Below, piece by piece: positions 10,836 through 23,010 of a stretch of 64,000 bases of DNA (position 1 is its first letter; the number at the start of each line of letters is the position of its first letter). Both the position numbers and the translations under genes were made by a program. The notes below the pieces were generated by a model. The model saw nothing but the letters and a program-made list of their open reading frames with translations, did not search any database and had not been told where the DNA came from. The stretch is from Cordylochernes scorpioides (lineage: Eukaryota; Arthropoda; Arachnida; Pseudoscorpiones; Chernetidae): the NCBI GenBank assembly GCA_030710605.1, contig CP092886.1:159138000-159201999 (forward strand), in the 5' to 3' direction.

Positions 10836-11132
10836 TTATAAAAAATGGCCATATTTGGGTATTCGTTCCATTCCGGATTACACCGCGTTAAAAAAAGTTC
10901 TTCAAATAAAAAAAAAAATAGCCAAAAATACTAATCAAAATGTAGCCGAAATTTTTCCTTCGGTTTATAAAAAGCGACATGCAAAATTTGGTACCAATTG
11001 GTTCAGGTGTTTTTGAGTTTATCGCGAAACAGACAGACATTGACTTTTATATATATAGAGATATATGCTATAATATATTTCAATTATATCCCCTTATAGC
11101 TGTAGTATGACAACCACAACTGTAGACGCAAT

Positions 11133-12160
11133 TCAACTTGCCAGTTTGGCCATCATGTAATACCAAAACGAAATAATAAAATTAGATTGAGTGACAGCCG
11201 GCGCCAGACAGGATAAAGGTCTCCGATTACACCCTCGGTCTGAAATACATAGTCGGGTTCCCAGATGTGCCCCCTCTTGCTCAGAAATAGACCAGTCCCT
11301 CTCAGACTCGAGAATAGACAGACTCTCTCGACCGGTGTCCGGCTGCCATCTCTCTGTGTGACATCCAACATGCCTCGTCCTTTTGTGCAATTCATTCACG
11401 CCTGAAATTACTTTGCCATTGTGGCCATCACGACTGTATCTAACCAACCACACCACAGACAGAATAAACACATCACTACATATATATATGTCATAATATA
11501 TACTCTTCCAGGAATAATAAAGCAAACCTACAGTTGACCCAGAGAGAGACGGGAGGATAAGGACCGGTCACTTTAGACATCAGCACATTCCAAGGGGCTC
11601 CTGGGGTCCGTCACTTAACACCTCGGGACTTTGAAGACAGTTGGAGGATTGTATTCGACAAACGGCCGCCCGGCGGACAGCCGGGCCCGCCATCTCCATC
11701 TCTCTCTGGTTGCCTTCCAAATTCATCTACCAAATTGTGGTGTGATTATTTCCCTTTCCCCACCACATTATTATTACTATATTGCCATATTGAGAGTCGA
11801 CAGGATCTTATCACAGAAGAGTCGACAGGATCTTATCACATATATATATTTTAATCTCCAAAATATATCTCTCAATTGGATAGATACCGGTGAAAGACAT
11901 GAACACCCAAAAGGTGATGGTTTGTGTAGTGCTCAGAATATTATCATTCCACATAAAAGTACCGAACGAGCCAGGATTCATCATGAGGCGTGTCGTGCTA
12001 GCCGAACATCAATCGAGCCGATCTGTCATTCAGGCAGGAAAATGAGGTATCGAATATGTCAGGAACTCTTTGACCTCAATTTAGAGGGAAGTGAGTCGAT
12101 AGGAATTGATGAACTAGACTCGTTAACTAGACCCAAGTTAGATGAAAATAGAGTAGGCTA
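11133..12160. other. GC-rich block, unassigned
   Basis: The block at 11150-11460 is open on the minus strand in two frames, after a good acceptor-like site (GTAATTTCAG at about 11402). The next block, 11530-11710, contains CCGCCCGGCGGACAGCCGGG. A 24-bp tandem pair containing GTCGACAGGATCTTATCACA lies at about 11796-11841. The 176-codon plus-strand frame at 11631-12161 crosses these pieces and looks fortuitous. Composition suggests a TE (perhaps an LTR or leader) or a host exon cluster, but I recognise neither. Confidence 0.25.
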
Positions 12161-12169
12161 AGTAATATA

Positions 12170-13480
12170 TTCAAGGTAAGGATTTCCTATCAAGACAGCA
12201 ATATTTGCTAACACTTTATAATATAAGACCTATGTTTGACATATTTATATATATCACTCTCTCTAGTATGTGCTTTTTTATAATTAATTCTTAACAAACA
12301 TTTCGTATACAATATTCCAGAAGAAGTACGACCGTCTTAGGTCTCGAATTGAAAGAATAAAATATTTAATGAAAAAAAAAAACAAAAGAAAAAGCATGAT
12401 ATTTATTTTTCAAAACAATAAAGTTGAAAGGTGTAAAAAAATGTATTTTTCAAAAAAAATATTATTTTGTCTATAGATTATTTTTAAAGTAAAGCCAGTG
12501 ATATTAGAGGAATAATTTGATTAGGTTGTGATCCTTGTTTTAGCGCTCGCAAGTCGGACCAAATAAATATTACTTACTTCTCTCACTTTATTGTTCTATC
12601 GAAACTTGATTTGTAAATCTCCGCGGATGAAGTAATCTACCCAGGGACTACACCTACAATGTTAATTCTAGTATTTCTACGATTTATACTGAAGGTGATC
12701 GTTCATTTGGGACAATTTATTGTATCGATTTTAAAATAATTTGAATTTTTGACATTTCTAAAAAATGATGAAACCTTTCTAACTACTTCTTTTAATAATG
12801 GCTACCCATTTGCAGTATTTAACGGCTATTTTTATTTCGTGTTTGTGTGTTGCTATCAGAGATGGTAATCAAATATTTCAGTACACTACAACAAGGATTA
12901 CCTTATAAAAATGTATATGGAAAATATGGAGTGCTGAGAAATCTCGACGGTCCAATTTAAATAAAACCTAGTGAAGAACTCTATATATAAGACACGTTTT
13001 AAAATAGAGACTAGCCACGCATTATTGCAAACCTGGAAGAATATACTATATTTAAACTGAGATATATATATATATATACATTTTTTTTATTATATTCACA
13101 AATTGTGGGAGGTCATTTTTCTATTTATTATTTCATACATATTCTATATAGGCCAGTTGTCTTCAAAATATTGAGAAAATATATTTTGTTTTGAATCAAT
13201 ATATGCATTTGTTATATGTATTTATGGGCCATATTGACCGCCGACAGCCACGACCCGGGAACGAATCCGGCATTGGGAACTTTTTTTTTTTCAATAAAAG
13301 AAATGATGCAATGGCCCCCAATTCTTGCAATCGTTGAGTGAACGGGGCCCTGGCACGTGTCGACACTTGCAGTAAAATCAGTCGCTTACATTTACTGCAC
13401 ACCTGTATATTTTTTTCAAGAATATAATTCGTAAAAACAATTATTACAATTTAAAAGATTTTATATATTTTACATTATAA
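12170..13480. other. Non-coding AT-rich stretch
   Basis: I find no gene. TA microsatellites are present at about 13066-13078 and T-runs at 13081 and 13281. A small GC-richer block at 13230-13390 is open on the minus strand for 68 codons but is not recognisable. Confidence 0.4.
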
Positions 13481-13499
13481 TTATATATTTAAAAATAAA

Positions 13500-13615
13500 T
13501 AAAGGCATTACCTCACATGAGCATTTCTAGATTGCAGAGCGCAATCTAGTAGAGCAAAATTAAACTGAACCTTGATTAAAGCATGTTCCATGATATATGT
13601 GTAGTACAATCACTG
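13500..13615. mobile_element. Half copy of the palindromic MITE family
   Basis: The stretch from GGCATTACCTCACATGAGCA through GCAGAGCGCAATCTAGTAGA to ATGTTCCATGATATATG matches one arm of the foldback MITE at 27549-27788. The central dyad is changed (GCGCAATCTAGTAG), which breaks the CTCF-like core found in other copies. Confidence 0.55.
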
Positions 13616-13737
13616 CAACACAATATCTAGTGAGCCATTGAGTAGGGATGATGTAGCAAGGTAGGTATATATCACTTCAGGGTGAATATGACAACTCGCT
13701 CCCCAAATTTAATAAAGTCTGGAAACAAAAGCAATAT

Positions 13738-13833
13738 TAGAAAGGCCACACAGTGTGAGTAAAGTTATAGCCACGATACTCGGAAATGACATTTCCAGTA
13801 GAATACGGAGCGGTCATTGGGAGCGGAGACCTC
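13738..13833 (-). CDS. Candidate exon, unassigned
   Basis: On the minus strand a good acceptor (CTATTTTACTTCCAG) precedes a GC-richer open segment. Entering it in the phase left by the exon at 16616-16754 gives an open reading (RSPLPMTAPYSTGNVISEYR...) that ends at a TAA after about 31 codons. It could be an alternative last exon of the minus-strand gene. It does not resemble the next part of DUF7044-type proteins as I know them, and no donor is convincing. The whole island (about 13738-13920) could instead be a conserved non-coding element. Confidence 0.25.
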
Positions 13834-14603
13834 CTGGAAGTAAAATAGGTGGCGTTATAAATCACACTGAGCCGCGGATTATGTGCGCCATCCCTCTATC
13901 TCTCCAAAGGCAACAGGGATAAGGAACTACATTTCTCTCTGTATTTCACCTCTTGTCGAAATATTGATCTTCTTATATATATTCGCGCTCTCCTAATATC
14001 CTGAAACTCTATATATATATATGTACTAAACAAATCCTATTAGTGTCAAGCCGCGCGCGCGAAACATTCTTTTCATCTTATTGATTATCCGTAAACAGCT
14101 CATCAGAACGAAGATTTCTAGTCGTAAATTCCAAACTTGGACCATTCACTTGATGCCATGCCGAGCGAACACAATTTAGGTCATTGTTAGTTTATAAATA
14201 TCTCCGTGCATTACAATGTTGGATGGAACGAATATTGAAAAAAAAAGATAAAATAATGTGTAAATAAATTAATTACAATAAATACAATGCTGAATATTCA
14301 ATTTAAATAGCAAGCTTATGACTCACCCAAGCCGGCTGAGGGAAACGCGGCGTCAAAGCTTCGAACGCGCATCAAATTTCAAGGCTTAGAAAACCAATTA
14401 GAGGATGCCGATACGCAAAATCGTATCACGTAAAAAAGTTTGTGTAAATGTTTATAACCAATGATAATATTTATAAAAATAAGAGTCAGTGAGAAAATTG
14501 TTAAAATGCAATACAATGGGGGTAAGAAATACCATTGTTTTTCAAAAGTGTATTACAATATACTTAAGATATCGAATATCAACTGCGGGATCTAACATTA
14601 AGC

Positions 14604-14900
14604 CAGGAGGGTTCTAACGTTTGCTCAAACATTCCCAATAACAACAATCCGATTGCACATGCCAAATTCACATGGAGCCTGCCCAATAACAACGCTCTGC
14701 CTGCGCATGCCAAATAACAACGCTTTGTTTTGACAACAGCAACGCTCTTGTTGCAGATGCCCAATAACAACGCTCTACTTGTACAACCCAATAAAAACGC
14801 TCTACCTGTAGACGCCCAATAACAACGCTCTGATTTCTCACGCCGAATAACAATGTTCTGTTTGCAAATGTCCAATAACAGCGTTCTGTAAGCAACGTAC
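14604..14900. repeat. Diverged minisatellite, about 28-bp unit
   Basis: CCCAATAACAACGCTCTG and variants recur about every 28 bp (14759, 14787, 14815, 14843, 14871), with irregular spacing on the left. Roughly nine to ten degenerate copies are present. Overlapping minus-strand frames (..RALLLG..) come from the repeat and are not considered genes. Confidence 0.85.
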
Positions 14901-16180
14901 TCATGAGACTCACTGCATGGAAATATTGGAATTATAAAATATAAATAAAATTATATGCATGACTGCTACCCTAGTACATATATTGTTTCAATAAATTTCA
15001 AAAATATTTTGGGTTTAATGCTCTATATATTGAATGACCTAGCATTCTCAGTACATCACCGAGATGCCTCCATGTAATGTTAGATCCTGGTGCTGCTGTG
15101 CACGACAGAAACATATATAGTACAAAACAATTGAAATATCTTTAAATTTAAATATCAAACATTTTTGAATATTTAATTAAGGGCAATTTTCCAAAAGAAA
15201 TAAAAGTACGGTAAATACCTTAGAAAATGTGAAAGTCAGAATGTGCTGTATATCCGTAAAAAAAATGGTTTTACCAATGAAATTCTCATTATGATTACCC
15301 TTCTTGTTTTATTCAAAAGAAACAAGTTAGTTTTAAAGAAAACCTGGATAAGAGAGACGAATCTATTTATTTTACGACACTTCGTTGATTAGCATTCACT
15401 CTAATATTTTCGAAAATAAATAAAACATAAAAAGCAAACAAAAACATTTTGAAGTCCTGTTTCAGGAGAGCTTTTGATGCAATCGTTCTAACGGCCAATA
15501 AGAGCGCCGGGTGATATCCAACAGTAAGGTCGCAGGCTCTCATTACGCGCTGGAGAAATACGATGCTTGTTATGGTGTGAGCATCGTTATTGTCCACTTC
15601 CTCTCTGGACAATTCTCTACAGGGATTCCCTTCCAATCTGATGCCATGGATGGCAAACTTGACCAGCCCCCGGGGCTTCGGCATTTCCTAATTGAATTTT
15701 ATCTTCATCTTGGACGTAGTGTTTCATCAGCTTCTGCTTATTGGCTCACCTCCCCACTTACGTTTGGACGAAGAATTGTTAGCCTTTAATTTATTGGAAT
15801 ACTTTGTCGACATATTGGCTCCAGCTTTATTCTAACACTATATGAAAATAAATGTATATTCCTTTTTTTATCAGGAAAATATCATTGTGCCTACTGAGAT
15901 ATAAATTTATTATACAGAAATATAACATGCGGTTCATAAACTCTCTCTCCATTTCTTCGTTTTAAATATAGACAATTTCGAACCTGTCTTGATATAAAAT
16001 ACTGGAAGTTTCGAGAATCTTATATTATAATACTGCTCTTGCAAGCATCAGATGCTTAAGACTGACGTCATTGAACCTCTTTGTATAGCTTATATATTGT
16101 ATAGTCTGTTTATATATTGCCTATGTAATATCAAATTAAAAGTTACTCCATTAGAGAAATTAGCATCTTCCACCTTTACA
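14901..16180. other. Mostly non-coding; coding-like island at 15480-15790
   Basis: The island is GC-richer and open on both strands. The minus frame contains RLEGNPCRELSREEVDNN and ACDLTVGYHPALLLAVRTIA. It is preceded on that strand by an acceptor-like AATTCAATTAG. I do not recognise the product. It may be a decayed mobile-element gene. The remainder shows nothing. Confidence 0.3.
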
Positions 16181-16250
16181 TACAATATGCACCTTATCCC
16201 AGTACAATATTACATTTGTACTATTTTTTCACCAGTATCATATATAGTTT
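16181..16250. mobile_element. Terminal fragment of the GGCATCTC-type foldback MITE
   Basis: GCACCTTATCCCAGTACAAT followed by ATTACATTTGTACTATTTTT matches the terminal arms of the 290-bp element at 59773-60062. Only one arm is visible here. Confidence 0.55.
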
Positions 16251-16615
16251 AAGAAATATATTTAATTCGTTTGCAACAACGAGATTATTAAATCAAATAA
16301 CAGAATTACCGGCAACAGAATTTCTTATTGTACATAGAATCATTTCTCTTGGCTAAGAAATTCTATGAGAGGACGCTACAAGATTATAAACCTTACATAT
16401 ATTGTTTTACGCTATTCTTTCAGAAAACTGGGAGAGTTCCAGCTGACTGTTTTTGTTAATACTCTAGGAACTCTACGGATAGCTACTACTTTTCCAACGT
16501 TTTCTTTAGAATCCTTTAACGTTGTCCTTATTCTGGATTAGATGAGCAAAGCTGTGGACCTTCTTATATAGCAGGCCATTTAAACCGTAGAGTTGGAGGG
16601 AGCTAAGGTACTTAC

Positions 16616-16754
16616 GGATCCTCGAAAAAGTAGTAGGTGTCCTTCTGTTCGCGGCAGACTCCTTTCGAGGGGATCTTGTTGGGTTCAATGACGAAGGTGT
16701 GGGATCCCATCTGGTACCATTTCCCCTTCCACTCCGGGGGCAGGCGGCAGTTCC
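16616..16754 (-). CDS. Internal exon: DUF7044-like cysteine/tryptophan domain
   Basis: This minus-strand exon of 139 bp is bounded by an acceptor ending CCGTGCAG and a strong donor GTAAGT. It starts with GG (completing a split codon) and ends with CC (phase 2). The reading is NCRLPPEWKGKWYQMGSHTF, then VIEPNKIPSKGVCREQKD and TYYFFEDP. The pattern C-x-LPPxW-x-GxWxQxG ... KGxC...D matches my recollection of the N-terminal domain (DUF7044) of arthropod secreted or membrane proteins that also carry DUF7042/7043 modules. Their function is unknown. The exon is strongly GC-rich with third-position C/G bias, unlike the surroundings. Its entry phase matches the exon at 30455-30535. I could not find the following exons. 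Confidence 0.75.
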
Positions 16755-18423
16755 CTGCACGGAATTTTGATTTCATTTTAAAACATCTAGCAAGGTTTGT
16801 GCCAAATATTAGATATTATATTCACCCGAAATTGGCTCACAAGTTTTCTAAGGACAAAACATATCACGTCGTAGTGGACGGTCTAGCCACTATACTCACT
16901 GCAATGTTGGCAGGAAGTAAAAACCCCATTTAAAACTCAAAAGATCTAAAAAGGATGAAATAAATATTCAACATCCCTCAAATAAATTCATGTAGAATAC
17001 ACAAAGCTAAAGACATACTTAAAGGTATAAATGAAGCAATCTATAGCCTATATGCAGGTTGCCGGCGGATTGAGTAAAGAGGGTTTAAATCCCCCTCTCC
17101 ATCCATTACCGCTGCTAATCCTTAAAAAGTTCCAAAAAGGTTTTATTTCCAGCGATTCCATTTGTGGTGGTTATTATAAACTTCCACTTTATGAATCACA
17201 TGGGAAATATTAAATTGTGAAACATCACCCTAGACTGAAGCCATGGTCGGCAGAAGGGCTCTCCAAGTTTATTAAATCCGGTGCAGCGACTTTGTTACTG
17301 GACGAATCAGTTAATTGCTGAGGTGGTCAACAGATAGAGAATTCCTTGACGTTTATTTTGACCGGAGAGATGTATTTTCCCCCTTTTTTATAACTAGTTA
17401 TTTCCGGGATCATATTTTATGCAAATCAACCAACATGTAACAGATATAACGCCTGTGGAGTAGTGGACATGTTGAAAATGTTGGAAATGTATGAAAATTT
17501 CATAAACATTTCAAATAGAATTTCAAAATTAGAAATAATTTCAGCTGTAATTTTTAGGGATGGCATTGACTATTAGCAAGAAGAACTAAAATGTAATTTT
17601 CGTTAGATTTTGTTACTATATTTTATATATGGGGTGAGAGATATTGTTATTTGTCAATTTTCTACTTGAGAAATATAAGTATATATGTGGGCCTATTTCT
17701 ACAAATAGTATATTTAGATTCAACAATCAATGTGTTTATCTCTTCGGCCTAACGGCAAACATTTATCTTATCTGTTGTCGTGAAGCATGACAACAAACAT
17801 TAAATTATTGTGATAGTCTATTGAAAGCGACTTATATACTTGTATTACTTGCCATTCCAGGATTGAAAACAATGAAAAACACCCGATTGACTTCAAATTT
17901 GGGCCACGAAGCGACGTTGACATGTGAATTATTGGCATTTTATTGGGTTTACCAATCATGAGCGCCACCAGTCACGTCACCTAGAAGAGAACAAAGGGCT
18001 GACAGAAGTATTGGATTTACCGCTGTTACTCAACGTGACAAGCTTTATTATGTCCAAATGAATTTTACAGAAGATATTGGAACATTTTGCTTAGTTTGAC
18101 AGGAAAAATGTGAATTATCGAAACTACGATTTTTCCGTCTAAAAACTGTTCAAGACAAATAAAGCCAAAGTGACAGGACGGTGAAATATGTGGGTGTAGA
18201 AGATCAAGTTTCATCACTTATCTCTTGGACAGGATTTCATGACAACCTTTAACTTTCCAGCTCCGCCACTTTTTCGGCGGAAGCGTGACAAGAAAGAGAG
18301 TGAAAGCAATTGTAGCTTGAAACGTTTTATTGACAGTAACAGTAATGTATTTTTTATCATTTATTTTACAAATAATATTACAAAATAAGGAATTATATAC
18401 AAATCTCTGGAATCTTGGTTGAC
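16755..18423. other. Intronic or non-coding stretch
   Basis: If the two minus-strand exons belong together this is intron. A sequence near 17060-17100 contains GGGTTTAAATCCCCC, a weak box-B-like string in no cloverleaf. I find no supported gene. Confidence 0.4.
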
Positions 18424-18552
18424 ATGAGCGATGTTGCTCCAACTCCTCTGTCCTCAGTATTCCTGTCTACACCTGCGGATGTTTATTTGGAAGACCTGGC
18501 ATGGCCATCCATTGACCTGTTGTCCTTCCTGACACCGTTTGCAGGGCAGTAG
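18424..18552 (+). CDS. Short ORF (42 codons), coding-like
   Basis: An ATG-initiated frame reads MSDVAPTPLSSVFLSTPADV ... LAWPSIDLLSFLTPFAGQ and stops at TAG 18550-18552. The acidic, proline- and leucine-rich composition and local rise in G+C look coding. There is no homologue I recognise, no clear promoter, and an internal AG (TGTCCTCAG) could instead be an acceptor of an exon. This is a candidate only. Confidence 0.25.
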   Translation: MSDVAPTPLSSVFLSTPADVYLEDLAWPSIDLLSFLTPFAGQ

Positions 18553-20384
18553 AGTAAGCCAGTAGTAGTATGGTATAGGAGGGTATTTCAGAAGGTGTCT
18601 AAGTTTGAATTTCCTGACATTTTTCATGCAGCGGTTGAGTTACATTTGATATTTCCTTAGTTTTGTGATGATTCAACATAGTTTGTGGCTTGTCTTTCTT
18701 TCTGCTATTGAGATAAATAGAGAGAGAATGTGATCAATAAAATGTATCCAATCTATCAAACCATATTCTTTTTAAAGTTATATTTCTGTCTTCTCAGAGT
18801 TATAAATAATTACATATACATTCTATGTTAATAACCTCCTGCTCTAGACGTTACATGTTCTTCAAATTAACAGGATTTTAATTGCAACCGTTGTTTATTA
18901 TGACATTTTTCCAATAATTATAGCTTTGTCCTAATGCTATGTGCTGTTGCATTGTGAATGATCAGCAATGTGAAATAAAACTTTACATGCGACACTAGAA
19001 TGTCTTGAAGGCAGCTAAGAAAAGATTTTGTACCTCGACAAGGATATTCTGTACTTAACGTGCGCGAGTAATAAAATTATCTTCTTTAAAGTTTCGTTGT
19101 GTTAAAATGATCTCCACCAAAATCTTGTACTTTTCGCTCTTTGAATGGTATCTTGTGATTGGTTAGCTACTGTCGGAATCTAAATTGAAATAGAGAACTA
19201 TTTTGTTAAAATAAATGTAAAAGGTAAAAAATGGAACACATTGAATGGAATATAAAGCGGTCAATTTCACGCTTGAAGAATCATTCGGATCGAGACTGGA
19301 GATTGGGCAGATGGTGTCAGATCTTATATGCGACACTGATGTAATCAATTATTTTATCGTCTTCCTTACAGTCTCCGTGTATGTAAAACCTTCACTTTAC
19401 ATATTTTCGAAATATTATTGTGAAGTCCGTCATTTCTTTATAACGAACATTTCATAATGAAATATCGCGTCCAATTTAGTACAATTCCTCACTACAATTC
19501 AGCGCTAAAATAGAAGCAGGCATTTAAGGTAAGCATACAGGTGGTTACTTGAATTTCAACACCTTCGGTCCTATTATTCATAGAATAGATGTTATAAAAC
19601 CCGTCTTGGATCTCAAATCATAGTTCTGATAAACTGGAGAAAGTACATAGACACAAGGATGACATTATAGATGACATTCAGAATGAATTACAATGATTAA
19701 TTTTCCTACAGAATTTGTCAAAAGACAATCTCACATATCAACAATATTTCCTCCATTCAATAGCCAAACTCAGTAATCATATTGTACACTTCCACGCAGC
19801 TACGTATTGGAAGAATCAGTAGAACCCTCAAGATGTAAAATTACAAAACAAGATGCCATTCACACACACGCATAACGCACACATTGAATTTAATAACGCT
19901 CCTCCACCATCCTGATATCAAACAATAATCATTTACAGAATTCAATGACAATCATGCCCAGCAACATACATACGTGAAACAGAAAATACCTTAGAAAACG
20001 AACCAACCACCACTGGACAGCCCTAAAAAACTAAAGCTTTCTTTAACTCTTAGTAGATGACGCCCTAAAATTGATCATCTACCAAATATCGATTCAACTG
20101 AAATAGTTTATGATAATATTCAGAACAAAGGTTTTTTTAAAATATAAATCTGGATCTCTCATTGGAAGATAAAAATAGCATAAATAGTAAAATAGACATC
20201 CTTCAAATATACCCGCAATTTAAATCCTCATAGCCCACAATATAGCAATTTGCTGATTCATTTAAATTCTTTGATTTTAAAAATGTCTTTATTAATTTAT
20301 TCTCCTTATTAATATTCTAATATTTTGATTATTTTATTCAAAATTATTATTACTTATATATTATATTTTATTTTAATATATATA
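18553..20384. other. Non-coding AT-rich stretch
   Basis: I see no gene. A short CA-rich microsatellite lies at about 19860-19880. Small open frames at 19163-19457 on both strands are not recognisable. Confidence 0.4.
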
Positions 20385-20810
20385 TATTTTGAAAATAGAG
20401 CAAAATCCATAGATAAATCTTTAATTAAAATGGCATATTTTTGAATTAAAAAAAAAAAATCATTCAAATCACGCCTATTCAATCACGCCAACTGAAATAT
20501 TGGTAAAATAAATGATTTTTTGATTCAAAATATGCCTTTTTAATTAAAAAAATATATATATTTCTATTATTTTTCGCCTATATTATATATTGAAATATTT
20601 ATTTTGTAGGCATGATATGTAAAAATATTTTAAATTTGATAGCAGTTAAATGGGCACGTGAAGCGATAAATAAGTTTTTCTAAACAGTTCCCCGAAGATG
20701 TTTGGCGTGTAGCCACACGAAATATTGGAAAAAATAAAATATATTTGATCCAAAAAGGCATCCTTTTAAATAAATGAATATATGGATTGCTCAATTTTCA
20801 AACATATATT
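20385..20810. mobile_element. Degenerate foldback element (same family as 44.1-45.6 kb palindrome)
   Basis: The left edge TTTTGAAAATAGAGCAAAAT and the right edge ATTGCTCAATTTTCAAACAT are inverted relatives of the sequence at about 44074-44097. Inside are ACTGAAATATTGGTAAAATA and CACGAAATATTGGAAAAAAT, the degenerate forms of the GCCAATATTTCGGCTGGC motif found in the palindrome, and GGCATAT/GGCATCC strings. Confidence 0.55.
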
Positions 20811-21629
20811 AATATATAAATAATTCTGGCTGAAATATTTCCAGTATTTTTGAATATTTTCTCAAAGTTCATATTGGAGGTATACTCAAAGAAGAACGAT
20901 GGTACAAGATGATTCTAATTGCAAATATACGGGTTCCTTATATGTGTGTTGGGCTAGGTTTTTTCTATATATTGTATATATATATATTATTTCCATATAA
21001 CCCAGAGCATTCCGTCAAACTATGAACAAAATAATTTATCAATTTTCTCAACATATAAGACTATAATCAATAAACATTAAAAATCGTCTACTGAAATAAC
21101 ATAGCTTATAGAAAATCCACCAACATATATATGACCTTTAGATCTCTATAAAGGTTTCGATAGATGAGATAGGTTAGGTCTTCTATATAAAAATGGACGA
21201 TCCTTGACCTGGAAGTTGGCCAATCCGAAAGGATTTCGGTCCTAAACTCTAGGTTTCTTGCAATTGAACTGACTGACCAATCTGCGCTAAACGTCGCCTC
21301 CTATACACATAACAAATATTCCACGAGCTCAAAGATATCCCGAGCGATATCACCGCCAATGTAGAATCGCTAATCAGGATGCGTCTAAAGCCATCGACCT
21401 TGCCGGATGTTCTGGCCTGGCCGATCCCCGTTGGTCCCAAAGAGGCGGCAGTTGTATCAACAGCGTCCCTAACGGTATACTCTGATCCCCTTGACGCCGT
21501 AGAGGATGTAGGTGAGCGTCCCTTCGATCTTAAACATGATCATGAACATTAAACATGATGACTAGCCATTCGTTCATGATGAAGCACCCCTGTTGCCGTT
21601 GATCCAGGACTGGTCATCACTGGGATCTA
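20811..21629. other. Non-coding, with a GC-richer block at 21180-21620
   Basis: The block from 21180 to 21620 is GC-richer and adjoins the BEL/Pao-like fragment. It could be decayed downstream sequence of the same element, since its minus-strand frames are interrupted. I recognise no domain in it. Confidence 0.3.
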
Positions 21630-21870
21630 CCTCATATGTTATAGGAATACAACTGTGAAGTAAACCACAGCACCACTATGATTTCTTCGTCCCTGACAGA
21701 ATTTGAGAGATTATTATCTTCGCCCATTTCTACCTGAAAACATTTTAACGAGAGCGTTCTCTCGATAGTGAGGTCATTTATATCCAGTTGCTTTGATTTC
21801 TTGACATTATCCAGTCCAACCAGAATCTGGCCGGACCTCCTGAACAATGTCTTAATGTACTGAACGAGAC
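21630..21870 (-). pseudogene. BEL/Pao-like reverse transcriptase fragment
   Basis: On the minus strand a frame reads LVQYIKTLFRRSGQILVGLD, then NVKKSKQLDINDLTIERTLS and LKC. The spacing of VL...........S..LDI.DL.IERTL.LK matches the end of the RT region of Pao-type polyproteins (VLSSIP...K...LDLD.LP.ERALG..W). The expected next tryptophan is lost and the frame soon fails. This is a partial, inactive copy. The assignment rests on one motif. Confidence 0.4.
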
Positions 21871-23010
21871 TTAAGCTGGAGCAGTACTAGAGGTAGGAGC
21901 ATTGAAAAATTCGTTTGACGTGGCTCTGCTCAGCGCTTGATTCAGAATGACGTTCTTGAGCTGTGTCTAGCATCCTTTATGTCTTTCCACGGTGGTTGAA
22001 ACGACATTGCTGCGACGGACTCATCTCTTGGAATTTTGACTAGAGGGCTAAAATGGCGAAGTCCATTTTTTAATTTTTGGACTTTTTTCAAAGCTCTTTC
22101 TTTTAAAATATTTACAAAATACTAGTCCAAATTTCATGACTGGCGTTAATGTTCTCGCCGGGACCTTTTCATTTCCTCTATCTACAGTAAAAATATTTAA
22201 TGTATAACTCTCCGATGTGGGTTTGTGCCACTCGGTGTCACAGTAGTGTCACTCGCACGGAGTCCTACATCCATTTGGCTGGAGTAACAATATCCCACAA
22301 TCCCATTTTCAAGAAATTCGGTAAACACGCGGCTTGTGGCCGAACACACGACACAAAATAAAATATTATTTTTAACATAAATATAATTTCTATAAGTGAA
22401 CTTTGTAGGCGTAGAGTGTTCAGAGAGTAAAATTAAAATTGCGTTGAAAACTGCAATAAATATTTGGTCTAAATAAAATAATATTTTCAGGTTATAAATT
22501 CTGTTCTAGACAATTTGAGACAAAATTGTGTTTAGAATACCAGAATTCACCAAGGGACCCGTCTCTCGGGTAAAATATCAGCGGGAGAGGGATTGCCTGA
22601 GATATATTTGAAGATCCAAAGCGAATGCTCATTTTGATAAATTTCGCCTCAAATTGTCTGGTCGAATGTTTATAACACACGGAAGCCAACTATTTATTAA
22701 TAAAAAAGAAACTCATCGAGAAAGAGTTTATAAATTTATTTATAATTAGTTAGTTTCCCCGTTGTATAAACATATATATATACTATTCCAATTTTATATA
22801 TATACGATAAAATATATTATGTTTATTTATTATTTCTCTAAATGGTTGTTTATCAATAGTTTTCGCCAAAAATATTATGAAAACCAAATGCTATTTAACT
22901 AGTTAGATTTTGTAGTCATGTTAATTTAGATTTATATGTTTCTCTATCAAGTTCTAAGATAACTATAAAAATTGAGGACTCATTCATCCACGAACATGGC
23001 TATCGCCTAT
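21871..23010. other. Non-coding stretch
   Basis: I find no gene. The minus-strand frame at 22492-22689 contains no recognised motif. TA runs are present near 22775-22805. Confidence 0.4.

Larger units (their letters stand above)
9940..11061 (-). mobile_element. Outer Helitron-like element carrying tRNA-Gly, interrupted by a second copy
   Basis: On the minus strand it starts TCTCTATATATATAAAAGTC at 11061 (preceded by A). It carries the tRNA-Gly at 10765-10835 and continues after the inserted copy (10164-10724) into 10163-9940, ending in CGGGCGAAGCCGGGTCATAC. The terminal CTAG seen in the inner copy reads CTAT here. Without the insertion it measures about 561 bp, the same as the inner copy, and the two align along their whole length with scattered substitutions. 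No Rep/helicase is encoded, so it is non-autonomous. Confidence 0.85.

Noticed and set aside
11631-12161. 176-codon plus-strand ORF
   Set aside because: It crosses a small tandem repeat and TA runs, has no recognisable domain and no consistent coding composition.
17040-17105. tRNA-like segment with GGGTTTAAATCCCCC
   Set aside because: Only a weak box B is present. No acceptor or anticodon stem can be drawn.
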